NCBI RefSeq assembly: GCF_015704895.1
Contig: NZ_JADQWB010000005.1
Location: forward strand, 264,165 to 328,164
DNA: 64,000 nucleotides
Source: Agrobacterium leguminum
Lineage (GTDB): Bacteria; Pseudomonadota; Alphaproteobacteria; Rhizobiales; Rhizobiaceae
Direction of reading: 5' to 3'
Below the pieces are notes generated by a model. That model was given only the letters and a program-made list of their open reading frames with translations, ran no database searches and was not told the origin of the DNA. The position numbers and the translations under genes are program-made. Below are positions 18,267 to 27,220 of this stretch, piece by piece (position 1 is the stretch's first letter; every line of letters starts with the position of its first letter).

Positions 18267-18677
18267 ATGAGCACCGTGACGAAGACCGAGAACCCGGAAA
18301 CTGATCCTCGCGTCAAGGCGGTGTTCGATGACATCCGCGCCACCCGCAAATCGGATTTCATCAACAATATGTGGCTCTACCTCGCCTTCGATGCCGATCT
18401 GCTTGAAAAGACCTGGGGCGAGGTCAAGGCAGTGATGGCGACACCTTCAGCGCTCGATCCCGTGGTGAAGGAAATGCTCTATATCGCCGTTTCCGTCACC
18501 AATGGCTGCTCCTATTGCGCCCATTCCCACACGGCCGCTGCCAAAGCGAAAGGCATGACAAAAGAGCAGCATGCCGATTTGCTGCGCGTCATCGCGCTTG
18601 CCGCCAAGACCAACCAGCTTGCGGTGACGCTGCAAGTGCCCGTTGACGCCGCTTTCGACGCTGACAGGCAGATATGA
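18267..18677 (+). CDS. AhpD-like/carboxymuconolactone decarboxylase family protein
   Basis: A 136-residue helical protein starting after GGAGGAAG. It carries the AhpD-type active site: Cys81-Ser-Tyr-Cys84 followed by His88 in NGCSYCAHSHT, with a conserved Glu at 69. Such proteins use the Cys pair in peroxide or thiol redox reactions (family knowledge); the decarboxylase name comes from a distant homologue lacking the Cys pair. It is divergent from the RND operon and followed by the helicase gene. Partner and substrate are unknown. Confidence 0.87.
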   Translation: MSTVTKTENPETDPRVKAVFDDIRATRKSDFINNMWLYLAFDADLLEKTWGEVKAVMATPSALDPVVKEMLYIAVSVTNGCSYCAHSHTAAAKAKGMTKEQHADLLRVIALAAKTNQLAVTLQVPVDAAFDADRQI

Positions 18678-18778
18678 AACGAAAAAATGCCTTGGAATGG
18701 GCGTTTTGACGGTTGATACCGGAATAAAAGCAGAACACGGTTCTGGCCTTTATATCCCGAATCACTACATTGGGCCGC

Positions 18779-21253
18779 ATGAGCAACAGTTTTGACGATA
18801 TGCCGTTCTTCGATGAGGAACCCGCCGCACCGCGCAGGGCAACGAACAATGCCGGTGCGGAAAGCAGCGGCGGGCTCGGCATTGCCGCCCGCGCCATGGC
18901 GGCGCGCGATCAGACGCGTGCTGCGCCCGACTATCTTTCCGGCCTCAACCCAGAACAGCGCGAGGCCGTGGAAACGCTGGACGGACCCGTTCTCGTGCTC
19001 GCCGGCGCCGGCACCGGCAAGACCCGCGTTCTGACGACCCGCATCGCCCATATTCTCGCCACCGGCCGCGCCTATCCGAGCCAGATTCTTGCCGTGACCT
19101 TTACCAACAAGGCTGCCCGCGAGATGAAGGAACGTATCGGCGTTCTCGTTGGCGGCGCTGTCGAGGGCATGCCCTGGCTCGGCACCTTCCACTCCATCGG
19201 CGTCAAGCTTTTGCGCCGCCATGCCGAACTCGTCGGCCTGAAATCGGATTTCACCATTCTCGATACGGATGACGTGGTGCGGCTGATCAAGCAGCTCATT
19301 CAGGCAGAAGGTCTGGATGACAAGCGCTGGCCGGCAAAGCAGTTCGCCGGCATGATCGACGGCTGGAAGAACAAGGGCCTGACGCCGCCGGACATTCCGG
19401 AGGGCGACAGCCGCGCCTTCGCCAACGGCAAGGGCCGCGAACTTTACACCGCCTATCAGAACCGGCTGAAGACGCTGAACGCCTGCGATTTCGGCGACCT
19501 TCTGATGCATCCGATCAGCATCTTCCGCCGCCACACCGATATTCTGAAGGAGTATCACCAGAAGTTCCGTTACATTCTGGTGGACGAATATCAGGACACC
19601 AATACTGCGCAATATATGTGGCTGAGGCTGCTTGCCCAGCGCGCCAAGGGTGAACCGCAGAATGTCTGTTGCGTCGGCGACGACGACCAGTCGATCTATG
19701 GCTGGCGCGGCGCGGAAGTGGACAATATCCTCCGCTTCGACAAGGATTTCCCCGGCGCCAAGGTCATCAAGCTCGAACGCAACTACCGCTCCACGGAGCA
19801 TATTCTCGGCGCGGCCGGCCATCTGATCGCCCATAATGAGGGCCGTCTCGGCAAGACGCTGTTCACCGAACGCAGCAGCCCCGACGATGAAAAGGTCGTG
19901 GTGCATGCCGCCTGGGATTCCGAGGAGGAAGCCCGCGCCGTCGGCGAGGAGATCGAGCAGCTCCAGCGCAAGAACCACAAGCTGAACGACATGGCCATCC
20001 TCGTTCGCGCCTCCTTCCAGATGCGCGAATTCGAAGACCGTTTTGTCACGCTTGGCCTCAATTACCGCGTCATCGGCGGTCCGCGCTTTTATGAGCGCCT
20101 CGAAATCCGCGACGCCATGGCCTATTTCCGGCTCGTCTGCCAGCCGGCCGACGATCTCGCCTTCGAGCGCATCGTCAATACGCCGAAGCGTGGTCTTGGC
20201 GATACGACGATCCGTAACCTGCACGATTATGCCCGCGCCCGCGATATTCCGATGCTGGCAGCGGCCGCCGACATCATCGAGACCGACGAGCTGAAGCCGA
20301 AGGCGCGCAAGGCGCTGTTCGATGTGGTGCAGGATTTCCGCCGCTGGCAGGGCCTCTTGGAAAACACCGAGCACACCACGCTTGCCGAGCAGATTCTCGA
20401 CGAAAGCGGCTATACCGCCATGTGGCAGGCCGACAAGACCGCCGAAGCGCCCGGACGGCTTGAGAACCTCAAGGAACTCATCCGCTCGATGGAGGCCTTC
20501 GAGAGCATGCGCGGCTTCCTTGAGCACGTCGCCCTCGTCATGGATGCCGAACAGAACGAAAATCTCGATGCCGTCTCCATCATGACGCTGCATTCCGCCA
20601 AGGGTCTGGAATTCGACACCGTCTTCCTGCCCGGCTGGGAAGAAGGCCTGTTCCCGCACCAGCGCGCGCTGGACGAAGGCGGGCGCTCCGGCCTGGAGGA
20701 AGAACGCCGCCTCGCTTACGTTGGCATCACCCGCGCCAAGAAGCTTTGCCATATCTGGTTCGTCTCGAACCGGCGCATTCACGGGCTGTGGCAATCCACC
20801 CTGCCCTCGCGTTTCCTCGATGAACTGCCGCCCGCCCATGTGGACGTTGCGGCATCCGACAGCAATTACGGCGGTTATGGCGGACGCGGCGGCTACGGCC
20901 AATCGCGCTTCGACAAGGCCGATCCTTTCACCAACAACTATTCCACCCCCGGCTGGAAGCGCGCGCAGCAGAACCGCAGCGACGCCACCCGTGACAATTG
21001 GGGCACCCGCTCCGGCCATGCGGTCGAACGCATCGGTTATGGCGAAAGCGGCCCGCGCACCCGCACGATCGACGGCGAACTGGTGGCGAAATCCGTCGCC
21101 GACACGCCATCGAAATTTTTTGTCGGCGACCGCGTCTTCCACCTCAAATTCGGCAATGGCAATATTTCCGCCATCGAAGGAAACAAGCTGACGATCGACT
21201 TCGATCGCGCCGGCCAGAAGCGCGTGCTGGACGGATTTGTGGAAAAGGTCTGA
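18779..21253 (+). CDS. uvrD: UvrD/PcrA-type superfamily 1A DNA helicase
   Basis: The ATG at 18779 gives 824 residues. All SF1A motifs are present in order: GAGTGKT (76-82), TFTNKAAREM, DEYQDTN, GDDDQSIYGWRGA, NYRST, TLHSAKGLEFD and EERRLAYVGITRA. It unwinds DNA 3' to 5' during nucleotide-excision and mismatch repair (family role). Residues 1-45 are a disordered Asp/Ala-rich extension, and a Gly/Tyr/Asn-rich linker (about 690-730) leads to a C-terminal beta module (GDRVFHLKFGNGNISAIEGNKL) like the RNA-polymerase-binding Tudor domain of PcrA/UvrD. A TTG nine bases upstream is a possible but weaker start. Confidence 0.96.
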   Translation: MSNSFDDMPFFDEEPAAPRRATNNAGAESSGGLGIAARAMAARDQTRAAPDYLSGLNPEQREAVETLDGPVLVLAGAGTGKTRVLTTRIAHILATGRAYPSQILAVTFTNKAAREMKERIGVLVGGAVEGMPWLGTFHSIGVKLLRRHAELVGLKSDFTILDTDDVVRLIKQLIQAEGLDDKRWPAKQFAGMIDGWKNKGLTPPDIPEGDSRAFANGKGRELYTAYQNRLKTLNACDFGDLLMHPISIFRRHTDILKEYHQKFRYILVDEYQDTNTAQYMWLRLLAQRAKGEPQNVCCVGDDDQSIYGWRGAEVDNILRFDKDFPGAKVIKLERNYRSTEHILGAAGHLIAHNEGRLGKTLFTERSSPDDEKVVVHAAWDSEEEARAVGEEIEQLQRKNHKLNDMAILVRASFQMREFEDRFVTLGLNYRVIGGPRFYERLEIRDAMAYFRLVCQPADDLAFERIVNTPKRGLGDTTIRNLHDYARARDIPMLAAAADIIETDELKPKARKALFDVVQDFRRWQGLLENTEHTTLAEQILDESGYTAMWQADKTAEAPGRLENLKELIRSMEAFESMRGFLEHVALVMDAEQNENLDAVSIMTLHSAKGLEFDTVFLPGWEEGLFPHQRALDEGGRSGLEEERRLAYVGITRAKKLCHIWFVSNRRIHGLWQSTLPSRFLDELPPAHVDVAASDSNYGGYGGRGGYGQSRFDKADPFTNNYSTPGWKRAQQNRSDATRDNWGTRSGHAVERIGYGESGPRTRTIDGELVAKSVADTPSKFFVGDRVFHLKFGNGNISAIEGNKLTIDFDRAGQKRVLDGFVEKV

Positions 21254-21334
21254 TTCGACAACCGTGAGTGCCTGAAGGCTGCTTTTTCCATAGCCCGCGT
21301 CATGCCGTTGCAATAAAGGAGTTGCAATGGGGAA

Positions 21335-22168
21335 GTGGAACTGGCGAGGACAGCTTTGCATATATTACCGAAAAGCCAGCGCAGGCTCGCCGTTTTCCTG
21401 ATCAATATGGACAGCGCCACCAAACGCCTCGCGGATATGACCGCGCGCCTCGACGCCATGGGGCTCAAGGCGGAGCGTGTCCCCGGCGTCAATGGCAGGG
21501 AACTGAATTACCCCATCCCGGAATTCAGCGAGATTTCCTACATGCTCATGCATGGCCGCCGCACCTCGCCGCCGGAAATCGGCTGCTATCTCAGCCATGT
21601 CGCCTGCGCCAATAAATTCATGGCGGGCGATGCCGATATCGCGCTCATCCTTGAGGATGACGTGGTCTTCGACGATGATTTTCTCAACGCCATCGACGAG
21701 GCGGTGCTGAATGGCGGCGACTGGGATTTGCTGCGGCTCACGACGGTCAGCAATGGCCGGAAATTCCCGTTCCGCCCGCTTTCCAACGGTCGTTCGCTCG
21801 CCATTGCCATCACGCGGGAAAAAGGGTCGGGAGCCTATCTCGTCAACCGTCGCGCCGGAAAATGGATATCGAAGCTGATCCCCATGCGGCTCGCTTATGA
21901 CATCGCATTCGATCTGGAATATCTCGCGGGGCTGAAGGCGGCCTTCCTCTACCCGCTCTGCGCCACGCAGGATGCGGATGGGGAAAGCCAGATCCAGAAC
22001 AATCTGCGCATCTACCGCCTGCCGCGCTGGCGCTATTTCACCGTTCTGCCCTATCGCGCCTATCTGGAAACCAGCCGGTTCCTGCTGCGTGGCATTCGCT
22101 TCGCCGTCGCCAAAGTGTGCGTTGCGATGGAGCGCGGCAAGGGCAAGACCGCCCCGGCCGGTCATTGA
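21335..22168 (+). CDS. Family 25 glycosyltransferase (LPS biosynthesis type)
   Basis: The product of up to 277 residues has the GT25 pattern: VFLINMDSATKRLADMTARL near the N-terminus, PEIGCYLSHVACANKFM, and the metal-site-like LILEDDVVFDDDF (acidic EDD). These enzymes add sugars to lipopolysaccharide or similar glycans on the cytoplasmic side. A basic, hydrophobic C-terminus could bind the membrane. Start choice is uncertain: GTG at 21335 (AAAGGAG 13 bases upstream) or TTG at 21356 (GAGGA 5 bases upstream). No other polysaccharide gene is next to it. Confidence 0.82.
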   Translation: MELARTALHILPKSQRRLAVFLINMDSATKRLADMTARLDAMGLKAERVPGVNGRELNYPIPEFSEISYMLMHGRRTSPPEIGCYLSHVACANKFMAGDADIALILEDDVVFDDDFLNAIDEAVLNGGDWDLLRLTTVSNGRKFPFRPLSNGRSLAIAITREKGSGAYLVNRRAGKWISKLIPMRLAYDIAFDLEYLAGLKAAFLYPLCATQDADGESQIQNNLRIYRLPRWRYFTVLPYRAYLETSRFLLRGIRFAVAKVCVAMERGKGKTAPAGH

Positions 22169-22178
22169 TCGATCCGTC

Positions 22179-22298
22179 TTACACTTCGCCGGGCGTGAAG
22201 CCGACGAGATAGATCGCCGCGACCGCGGCTGCGAGAATGAAAATAGAAATGACGAAAATCGTCATCCGGTTCAATGGTTTGCGCGTCGTTTTCTTCAT
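22179..22298 (-). CDS. Small single-span membrane protein (39 aa)
   Basis: An ATG at 22298 opens a 39-residue reading frame: a basic head MKKTTRKPLNRM, then one hydrophobic helix (TIFVISIFILAAAVAAIYLVG) and a short FTPGEV tail. The layout fits the many tiny inner-membrane proteins of rhizobia, and the positive-inside rule is obeyed. The family is not recognised. It converges on the glycosyltransferase gene. Conservation in related genomes would be needed to be sure. Confidence 0.5.
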   Translation of the reverse strand: MKKTTRKPLNRMTIFVISIFILAAAVAAIYLVGFTPGEV

Positions 22299-22439
22299 GG
22301 TGGAATAATGCGTGGCCGGACTGCTTGTTCCGCAACGCACAGGATAATGTCGTCTAAAACGGTGAGCCGGTGCAATTCGATTCCGCTTCAGGCACATATG
22401 GGCTAAAGCTCGTCTCCATCTTCAGCTTTCCGGCCCGCC

Positions 22440-22922
22440 ATGACAGACACGACGCATCCACGCCTCAACCCGCTGCATCTTGCCGCCGCCTTCGCCAGCG
22501 GCTGCCTTTTGACATTGATGGTGCATTTCAACGGTCAGCTTGCCCATTACGGCAATGCGCTGTTTTCCTCCTGGACGGCGCATGGCACCGGCACGGTGGC
22601 GGCGCTGATCTATCTCGCCATCATGCGTCCGAAGAAAGATGAAGGCGCGGCAGAAAAACCGAAAGCGCCGCTCTGGGCCTATTGCGGCGGGGTCGTGGGT
22701 GCGGCCATCGTCATCCTCACCTCCACCGCCGTCAATTCGCCGCTGGCGCTTTCCGGCACCATTGCGCTCGGGCTTGGCGGACAGGTGATCTTCAGCCTCC
22801 TGGCGGATCTTTTCGGCCTCTTCGGCCTGCCCAAAAGAAAGCCGGACCTGCGGGACATGGCGGCGGTGGCGCTCATTCTCTGCGGCAGCGCCCTCATCAT
22901 CCTTGTCGGGAGAACGGCATGA
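22440..22922 (+). CDS. DUF606/YdcZ-type DMT transporter, first of a pair
   Basis: A 160-residue protein with four to five membrane spans and the DUF606 signature features (GNALFSSWTAHGTGTVAALIYL, VINSPLALSGT-like segment TAVNSPLALSGTIALGLGGQ). These half-size DMT proteins are thought to pair to form a full transporter. Its stop overlaps the start of the next gene by 4 bases. The substrate is unknown. Confidence 0.82.
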   Translation: MTDTTHPRLNPLHLAAAFASGCLLTLMVHFNGQLAHYGNALFSSWTAHGTGTVAALIYLAIMRPKKDEGAAEKPKAPLWAYCGGVVGAAIVILTSTAVNSPLALSGTIALGLGGQVIFSLLADLFGLFGLPKRKPDLRDMAAVALILCGSALIILVGRTA

Positions 22923-23344
22923 TCGTCTGGATCGCCATGGCCTTTACCGGCGGCGTCTTCGTGGCGCTGAGCCGCCAGATCAACGGCCGCCTCAGCCTGT
23001 CCAACTCGCCGCTCATCGCATCGTTCTGGAACCACGTTGTCGGTTTTGCCGTGCTGACGGTCATCGGCCTCATCGTCGGCGGCCTCATTCCGCCGGGCGC
23101 GGCCGATGCGCCCTGGCTTGCCTTTATCGGCGGGCCGATCGGCGTCGTCTTCATCGCTTCGGGAAGCTGGCTCATTCCGCGCATCGGTGCGGTCAATACC
23201 GCCCTTCTGGTCATCAGCGGCCAGATGGTCTCAGGCGTGGTTCTCGATCTTTTTGGCGATCATCCGCCGAAACTCTGGGCAAGCGCACTCGGCATCCTGC
23301 TCATCTTCGCCGGCATGGTGCTGACACAGCAGCGCGGTCGCTAG
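22919..23344 (+). CDS. DUF606/YdcZ-type DMT transporter, second of a pair
   Basis: The ATG at 22919 lies inside the stop of the first gene (ATGA). The 141-residue product has five spans and the INGRLSLSNSPLIASFWNHVVGF and PWLAFIGGPIGVVFI segments typical of DUF606. With its neighbour it likely forms a two-subunit inner-membrane transporter. Length is normal for the family. Confidence 0.85.
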   Translation: MIVWIAMAFTGGVFVALSRQINGRLSLSNSPLIASFWNHVVGFAVLTVIGLIVGGLIPPGAADAPWLAFIGGPIGVVFIASGSWLIPRIGAVNTALLVISGQMVSGVVLDLFGDHPPKLWASALGILLIFAGMVLTQQRGR

Positions 23345-23397
23345 AGCATTTCCAGTAAACGTGCGAAGCGGTTTTGCATCAGGAAAATGCGGAAAGC

Positions 23398-24684
23398 TCA
23401 GGAATCGCTGCCGCGCGAAAACATGCCGAGCAGAGTCTTGCCGCCGCTTTTACCGCCGCTGCTCGCAAGCGTCGGCCGGTTGCCGTTCAACTTCGGCACC
23501 ACCACCATGCGCTTGACTTCGCCGCGCTTGAAGGCCGCAAGGAAGCGCGGGTAATCCCGGAACACCACGCAGCCATTCGATTCGCCGCGTTTCGCCAGCA
23601 TGTAGGTATGCGCCAGAAGACCGTCGCGACCATGCGGGTTGACGCCGTTTTCCGGCGTCAAGCGAATGGCCTCGACGCCATGGAACCGCGCCTCTCGCAT
23701 CGTCAGACGATAGCTGGAAGGCGGCGTCGAACCGCGCATTCTCACATGCACATAATCGGGGTTGTCGCGCATCTTGCCGATGCCGGAATGCGCTTCGAGT
23801 TTCTCGCCATTCGGCATGTGCACCACGCCGGAGGAAATATCGTAGATCGCCGTGCCATTACCGCGATCCGGCCATGGAACCGCATCCATCTTGCTCGGCT
23901 CGCGCATCGGATTGTCAGGCTTTGCAAAGGCGAGCATGGCGCCGGTGCTCTGCTTCGGCGGCGCAGGCGCGCGAAGGGGAACCGGCGCATCGAAAGCCGG
24001 TGCCGAAGCGACGACCGGAACATGTTCCTCGGTCTTGGACGATGTCGCGGGACGCGGTGACGGCTCGACCGTCTGAGCCGTCGCAACCTCGGGACGGAAG
24101 CTCGGCAGCGGCACATCATCGGGCAGCAGGCTGCTTGCCTCTTCCTCGATCTGCGGCCGCGCCAACGCCACTTCAAATGCCGGGTGCTGCGGAACGGCGC
24201 TCTGATAGGCAACCTCGGAGGTGCGACCCAGGGCCGAATCGACGATCGCCGACGGCTTGAGCGCGGCAAGCTGCTTCACGGTCGCCTGCCCTTTTGCGTT
24301 GGCAGCCGCGCCGAAGCGCTCGCCGAATTCCTTCGCGCCGATCTCGGGCATGATGCCGGCGAGGCGAACCGCCTTCTGCTGGCCATGGCTGTGGTCGCTC
24401 AGGCGGGAAAACTTGCGCACGTGAATATCCCGCGCGGCCGCGTGGGCAATTGCCGTCTCAGTGGAAGCGAATCGCGTCACCAACGTCTTTTCAAACTGCC
24501 CGACACCATGCGAAGCGGCGGCCATGCCGTGCAGCGAGGCAAAGGCGGCGAAGGCGAAAAGGCCGGCAAAGGCGCCGCCGCCGAGAAGGGCGGACATTCG
24601 GCCGAACGCGAAGGATTTGCCTCTCTTGACGGAAGACGAACCGGCAAGACCGGCGCCATTATAGGCCGCAGCAGAAAACGCCAT
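23398..24684 (-). CDS. DUF2778 protein, L,D-transpeptidase-like (Tlde1-type) domain
   Basis: A 428-residue protein with one N-terminal hydrophobic segment (about 27-55), a long Pro/Ala/Ser-rich middle (about 150-265) and a C-terminal DUF2778 domain (about 270-405). The domain ends in a His359...SNGCVVF pattern with Cys372, like the H...S-x-G-C active site of L,D-transpeptidases. The family includes Tlde1 effectors that act on peptidoglycan (family knowledge). Here no type VI secretion gene is near, so a role in the cell's own periplasm is at least as likely. Start at 24684 gives a natural N-terminus. Confidence 0.82.
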   Translation of the reverse strand: MAFSAAAYNGAGLAGSSSVKRGKSFAFGRMSALLGGGAFAGLFAFAAFASLHGMAAASHGVGQFEKTLVTRFASTETAIAHAAARDIHVRKFSRLSDHSHGQQKAVRLAGIMPEIGAKEFGERFGAAANAKGQATVKQLAALKPSAIVDSALGRTSEVAYQSAVPQHPAFEVALARPQIEEEASSLLPDDVPLPSFRPEVATAQTVEPSPRPATSSKTEEHVPVVASAPAFDAPVPLRAPAPPKQSTGAMLAFAKPDNPMREPSKMDAVPWPDRGNGTAIYDISSGVVHMPNGEKLEAHSGIGKMRDNPDYVHVRMRGSTPPSSYRLTMREARFHGVEAIRLTPENGVNPHGRDGLLAHTYMLAKRGESNGCVVFRDYPRFLAAFKRGEVKRMVVVPKLNGNRPTLASSGGKSGGKTLLGMFSRGSDS

Positions 24685-25141
24685 GATACTCGTTACTCGA
24701 ACCGTTCACGCACACCCGGCCGACGCCGGAGGGATTTTGGGACATCCGAAGGGCGGGCAAACACCACGCCGGTTTCGGAACTGACTGGTTCGAAGCATGA
24801 CGAATTATGGTAACCAAAGTGTTTACGAGTCCCTGCAAAAATAATTCGTTAAGGTCTGCGCATTGTAAGGCGAAGGCAAAACAATGACTTGCGCCGAGAC
24901 TGCGTGCATCCGCACTGCATCTTCCCGGGAAATGCCCCTTAAAGGGTCGTCATCGGCCTAAAAAATTTCCGTCGCCGCATTGTCAGGTAAATTCCGACTT
25001 GGCCGGAAATTTGCTGCAAATGCGGCAGGACTGCGACAGGGCAAGCCCCTGCCCGAAACACCCGTGCCTGCCGGATAGGTCGAAAGGGGCTTGATCCGTT
25101 AAAGCCGGCTTGGCATCCTGCCCTAAAAAGGGAGGCACATC
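24685..25141. other. 457-base intergenic region between the DUF2778 gene and pncA
   Basis: It serves as upstream DNA for both divergent genes. AT-rich stretches at 24795-24860 could hold promoters. An imperfect AAATTCCG/CGGAAATTT stem lies at 24989-25012 and a GGGCA/TGCCC stem near 25040-25054. The pncA ribosome site (GGGAGG) is at about 25130. No coding sequence or known riboswitch was recognised. Confidence 0.5.
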
Positions 25142-25768
25142 ATGAAGGCGCTGCTGCTCATCGATATCCAGAACGGTTTTTGCCCGGGCGGCAATCTGGC
25201 CGTTGCCGATGGCGACAGGGTCGTGCCCATCGCCAATGCCCTGATCGACAATGGCGGCTACGATCTCATCGTCGCCTCGCAGGACTGGCACCCTGAAAAT
25301 CACGGCAGCTTCGCCTCCCAGCATCCCGGCAAGAAGCCCTTCGACATGGGCGAACTCTCCGGCAAACCGCAGATGATGTGGCCGGACCATTGCGTGCAGG
25401 GCACGCCGGATGCGGAATTCCATCCCGACCTCAAGACGGACGCCTTCGATTATATTCAGCAAAAGGGCGAAAACCCCGCCGTCGACAGCTATTCCGCCTT
25501 TCGCGACAATGACCAGGGCGCGATGACGGGACTGGCCGATTATCTGAGCCGTCAGGGTGTCACGCAACTCGACGTCTGCGGCCTTGCCACCGATTATTGC
25601 GTCAGTTTTTCGGTGCTCGATGCCCTCGACATGCTGCCCGGTGTGAATGTCCGTTTCATCGAAGATGCCAGCCGCGGCATCGACCCGCAGGGCATCAAGG
25701 CCGCGATTTCGACGATGCGGGAAAAAGGCGCGGCCATTCTCAAAAGCCGCGACATATTGCGGGACTAG
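25142..25768 (+). CDS. pncA: Nicotinamidase/pyrazinamidase
   Basis: The 208-residue enzyme hydrolyses nicotinamide to nicotinate for NAD salvage. The catalytic triad is visible as Asp8 (LLIDIQNGF), Lys108 and Cys153 (GLATDYCVSFS), and the metal site as Asp48/His50 (SQDWHPENH) and His83 (WPDHCVQGT). The start has GGGAGG upstream. The gene ends one base from the stop of the convergent DUF2164 gene. Confidence 0.97.
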   Translation: MKALLLIDIQNGFCPGGNLAVADGDRVVPIANALIDNGGYDLIVASQDWHPENHGSFASQHPGKKPFDMGELSGKPQMMWPDHCVQGTPDAEFHPDLKTDAFDYIQQKGENPAVDSYSAFRDNDQGAMTGLADYLSRQGVTQLDVCGLATDYCVSFSVLDALDMLPGVNVRFIEDASRGIDPQGIKAAISTMREKGAAILKSRDILRD

Positions 25769-25769
25769 T

Positions 25770-26006
25770 TTAGCGCGGCTTCGGCTTCTCCAGCACGTCG
25801 ATATCGCCTGCTGCATCCTCAAGGCGTCTCAGGATCGCGGCATGTGCATCCCGGAGCCCCTCATTATAAAAAACGTGCCCCAGCTCCTCGGCCAGAAAAT
25901 CCACGAAGATTTCCGCCTGCAGATGGCCGATTTCGGCTTCGGTCTCCCGGGCAAGATAGTCCCGGATACGTGCGGCCAGGGCGGCCTTTTCCTGCTTTTC
26001 CAGCAT
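25770..26006 (-). CDS. DUF2164 family protein
   Basis: The ATG at 26006 gives 78 residues beginning MLEKQEKAALAARIRDYLARETEAEIGHLQAEIFVDFLAEELGHVFYNEGLRDA, the compact helical pattern of DUF2164, a family without a known function. A longer in-frame reading to 26129 adds a Ser/Pro-rich stretch without family match. It is convergent with pncA and divergent from azlC. Confidence 0.8.
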   Translation of the reverse strand: MLEKQEKAALAARIRDYLARETEAEIGHLQAEIFVDFLAEELGHVFYNEGLRDAHAAILRRLEDAAGDIDVLEKPKPR

Positions 26007-26189
26007 CGATCTTCCATCGTCTGACTGTTGAGGGGTACGGGAGGAAGGCGGTGAAACCGTCCGTCCGGCACCGGCCATATGGGGCGTTACCGTAACGGAA
26101 GCTTCAAGGGAATCAATCGATCCATTCATGCAATTCGTTTGCCAGCCGGGCGGGACGGCGATAGAGCGGCGGGCAAGGAGTTTCCAGAA

Positions 26190-26909
26190 ATGTTCAATGC
26201 AGATTTTCGCGAGGGATTGAAGAGCGGTTTCCCGATCGCCCTCTCCGCCGCCCCCTTCGGTGCGCTGTTCGGCGCGGTCGCAGTCGATAACGGGCTCAGC
26301 GTCACCGAAGCCACGATCATGAGCGGCACCGTCTATGCGGGCGCGAGCCAGCTCGTGGGTATCGAATTGTTCGGCCAGAAGGTTGCCCCCTGGCTGATCG
26401 TTCTATCCGTCTTCGCCGTCAATTTCCGCCATATCCTCTATTCGGCCGCCATTGCCCGGATGATCTCGAACTGGTCTTTCCTGCAAAAGGCCGCGGGCTT
26501 CTTCGTACTGGTCGATCCGCAATTCGCCGAATCGGTCAGGAAATACGAAAATACCGGCACGGTCGGCTTTTCCTGGTACATGGGCTTTGCAGCGCCGGTC
26601 TATGTGCTGTGGCTGGCCATGACCATTCTCGGCGCATCGCTCGGCAATATGGTCGGCGATCCCAAAGCCATCGGTCTCGATGTGCTGCTGCCGATCTATT
26701 TCATGGGTATGGTCTTGAGCTTCCGCCAGCGGGAGAATTTCTACCCTGTCATGCTGGCAAGCGCGGTCGGTGCAACGGTTGCCTATCACATCGTCGGTTC
26801 GCCATGGCATGTCAGCCTCGGCGCCGTCGCCGGAATTCTCGTCGCGGTCCTCTATCCACCGAAGCCGAACGACGGGACGAATTCTGAAAGCAGGGTGGAA
26901 ACGCCATGA
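26190..26909 (+). CDS. azlC: AzlC family branched-chain amino acid exporter subunit
   Basis: The ATG at 26190 with AAGGAG nine bases before it gives 239 residues. The FREGLKSGFPIALSAAPFGALFGAVAVDNGLS start and the GTVYAGASQLVGIELFGQ and NFRHILYSAAIA motifs are AzlC hallmarks. About eight membrane spans are predicted. Together with AzlD it forms a two-subunit exporter for branched-chain or related amino acids (family knowledge). The gene overlaps azlD by 4 bases. Confidence 0.9.
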   Translation: MFNADFREGLKSGFPIALSAAPFGALFGAVAVDNGLSVTEATIMSGTVYAGASQLVGIELFGQKVAPWLIVLSVFAVNFRHILYSAAIARMISNWSFLQKAAGFFVLVDPQFAESVRKYENTGTVGFSWYMGFAAPVYVLWLAMTILGASLGNMVGDPKAIGLDVLLPIYFMGMVLSFRQRENFYPVMLASAVGATVAYHIVGSPWHVSLGAVAGILVAVLYPPKPNDGTNSESRVETP

Positions 26910-27220
26910 GCGACATGCTGCACGCCGATACGCTGATCCTGATCGCACTCGCCGCCATCGCCACCTATCTGACCCGCATCGGCGGTTATGTGCTGATGAC
27001 GCGGATGAAATCCATCCCGCCGCGCATGGAAGCGGGACTGAACGCCGTTCCCGTCGCGGTTTTGACCACGCTCGTCGCACCCGCCTTTTTCGAAGGCGGA
27101 TACGAGGTGAAGATCGGCATGGTGGCAGCCCTTCTGGTCTGCCTGCGCTTTCCCGGCCTGACGATGCTCGCCATCGGCTGGGCCATCGTCATCGCCATCA
27201 GGCATTTCGGGCTGCTTTAA
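26906..27220 (+). CDS. azlD: AzlD family small subunit of amino acid exporter
   Basis: A 104-residue protein with three to four membrane spans. The ALAAIATYLTRIGGYVLM and GLNAVPVAVLTTLVAP segments are typical of AzlD. It starts inside the azlC stop (ATGA), so the two should be made in fixed ratio. Its stop overlaps the stop of the convergent aminopeptidase gene. Confidence 0.88.
   Translation: MSDMLHADTLILIALAAIATYLTRIGGYVLMTRMKSIPPRMEAGLNAVPVAVLTTLVAPAFFEGGYEVKIGMVAALLVCLRFPGLTMLAIGWAIVIAIRHFGLL

Noticed and set aside
18512..21361. Minus-strand open frame of about 949 codons opposite uvrD
   Set aside because: No recognisable domain; the plus strand holds a full set of helicase motifs in order.
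23341..23397. Short gap after the DUF606 pair as a possible terminator or repeat
   Set aside because: No stable stem with a T-run could be found by eye.
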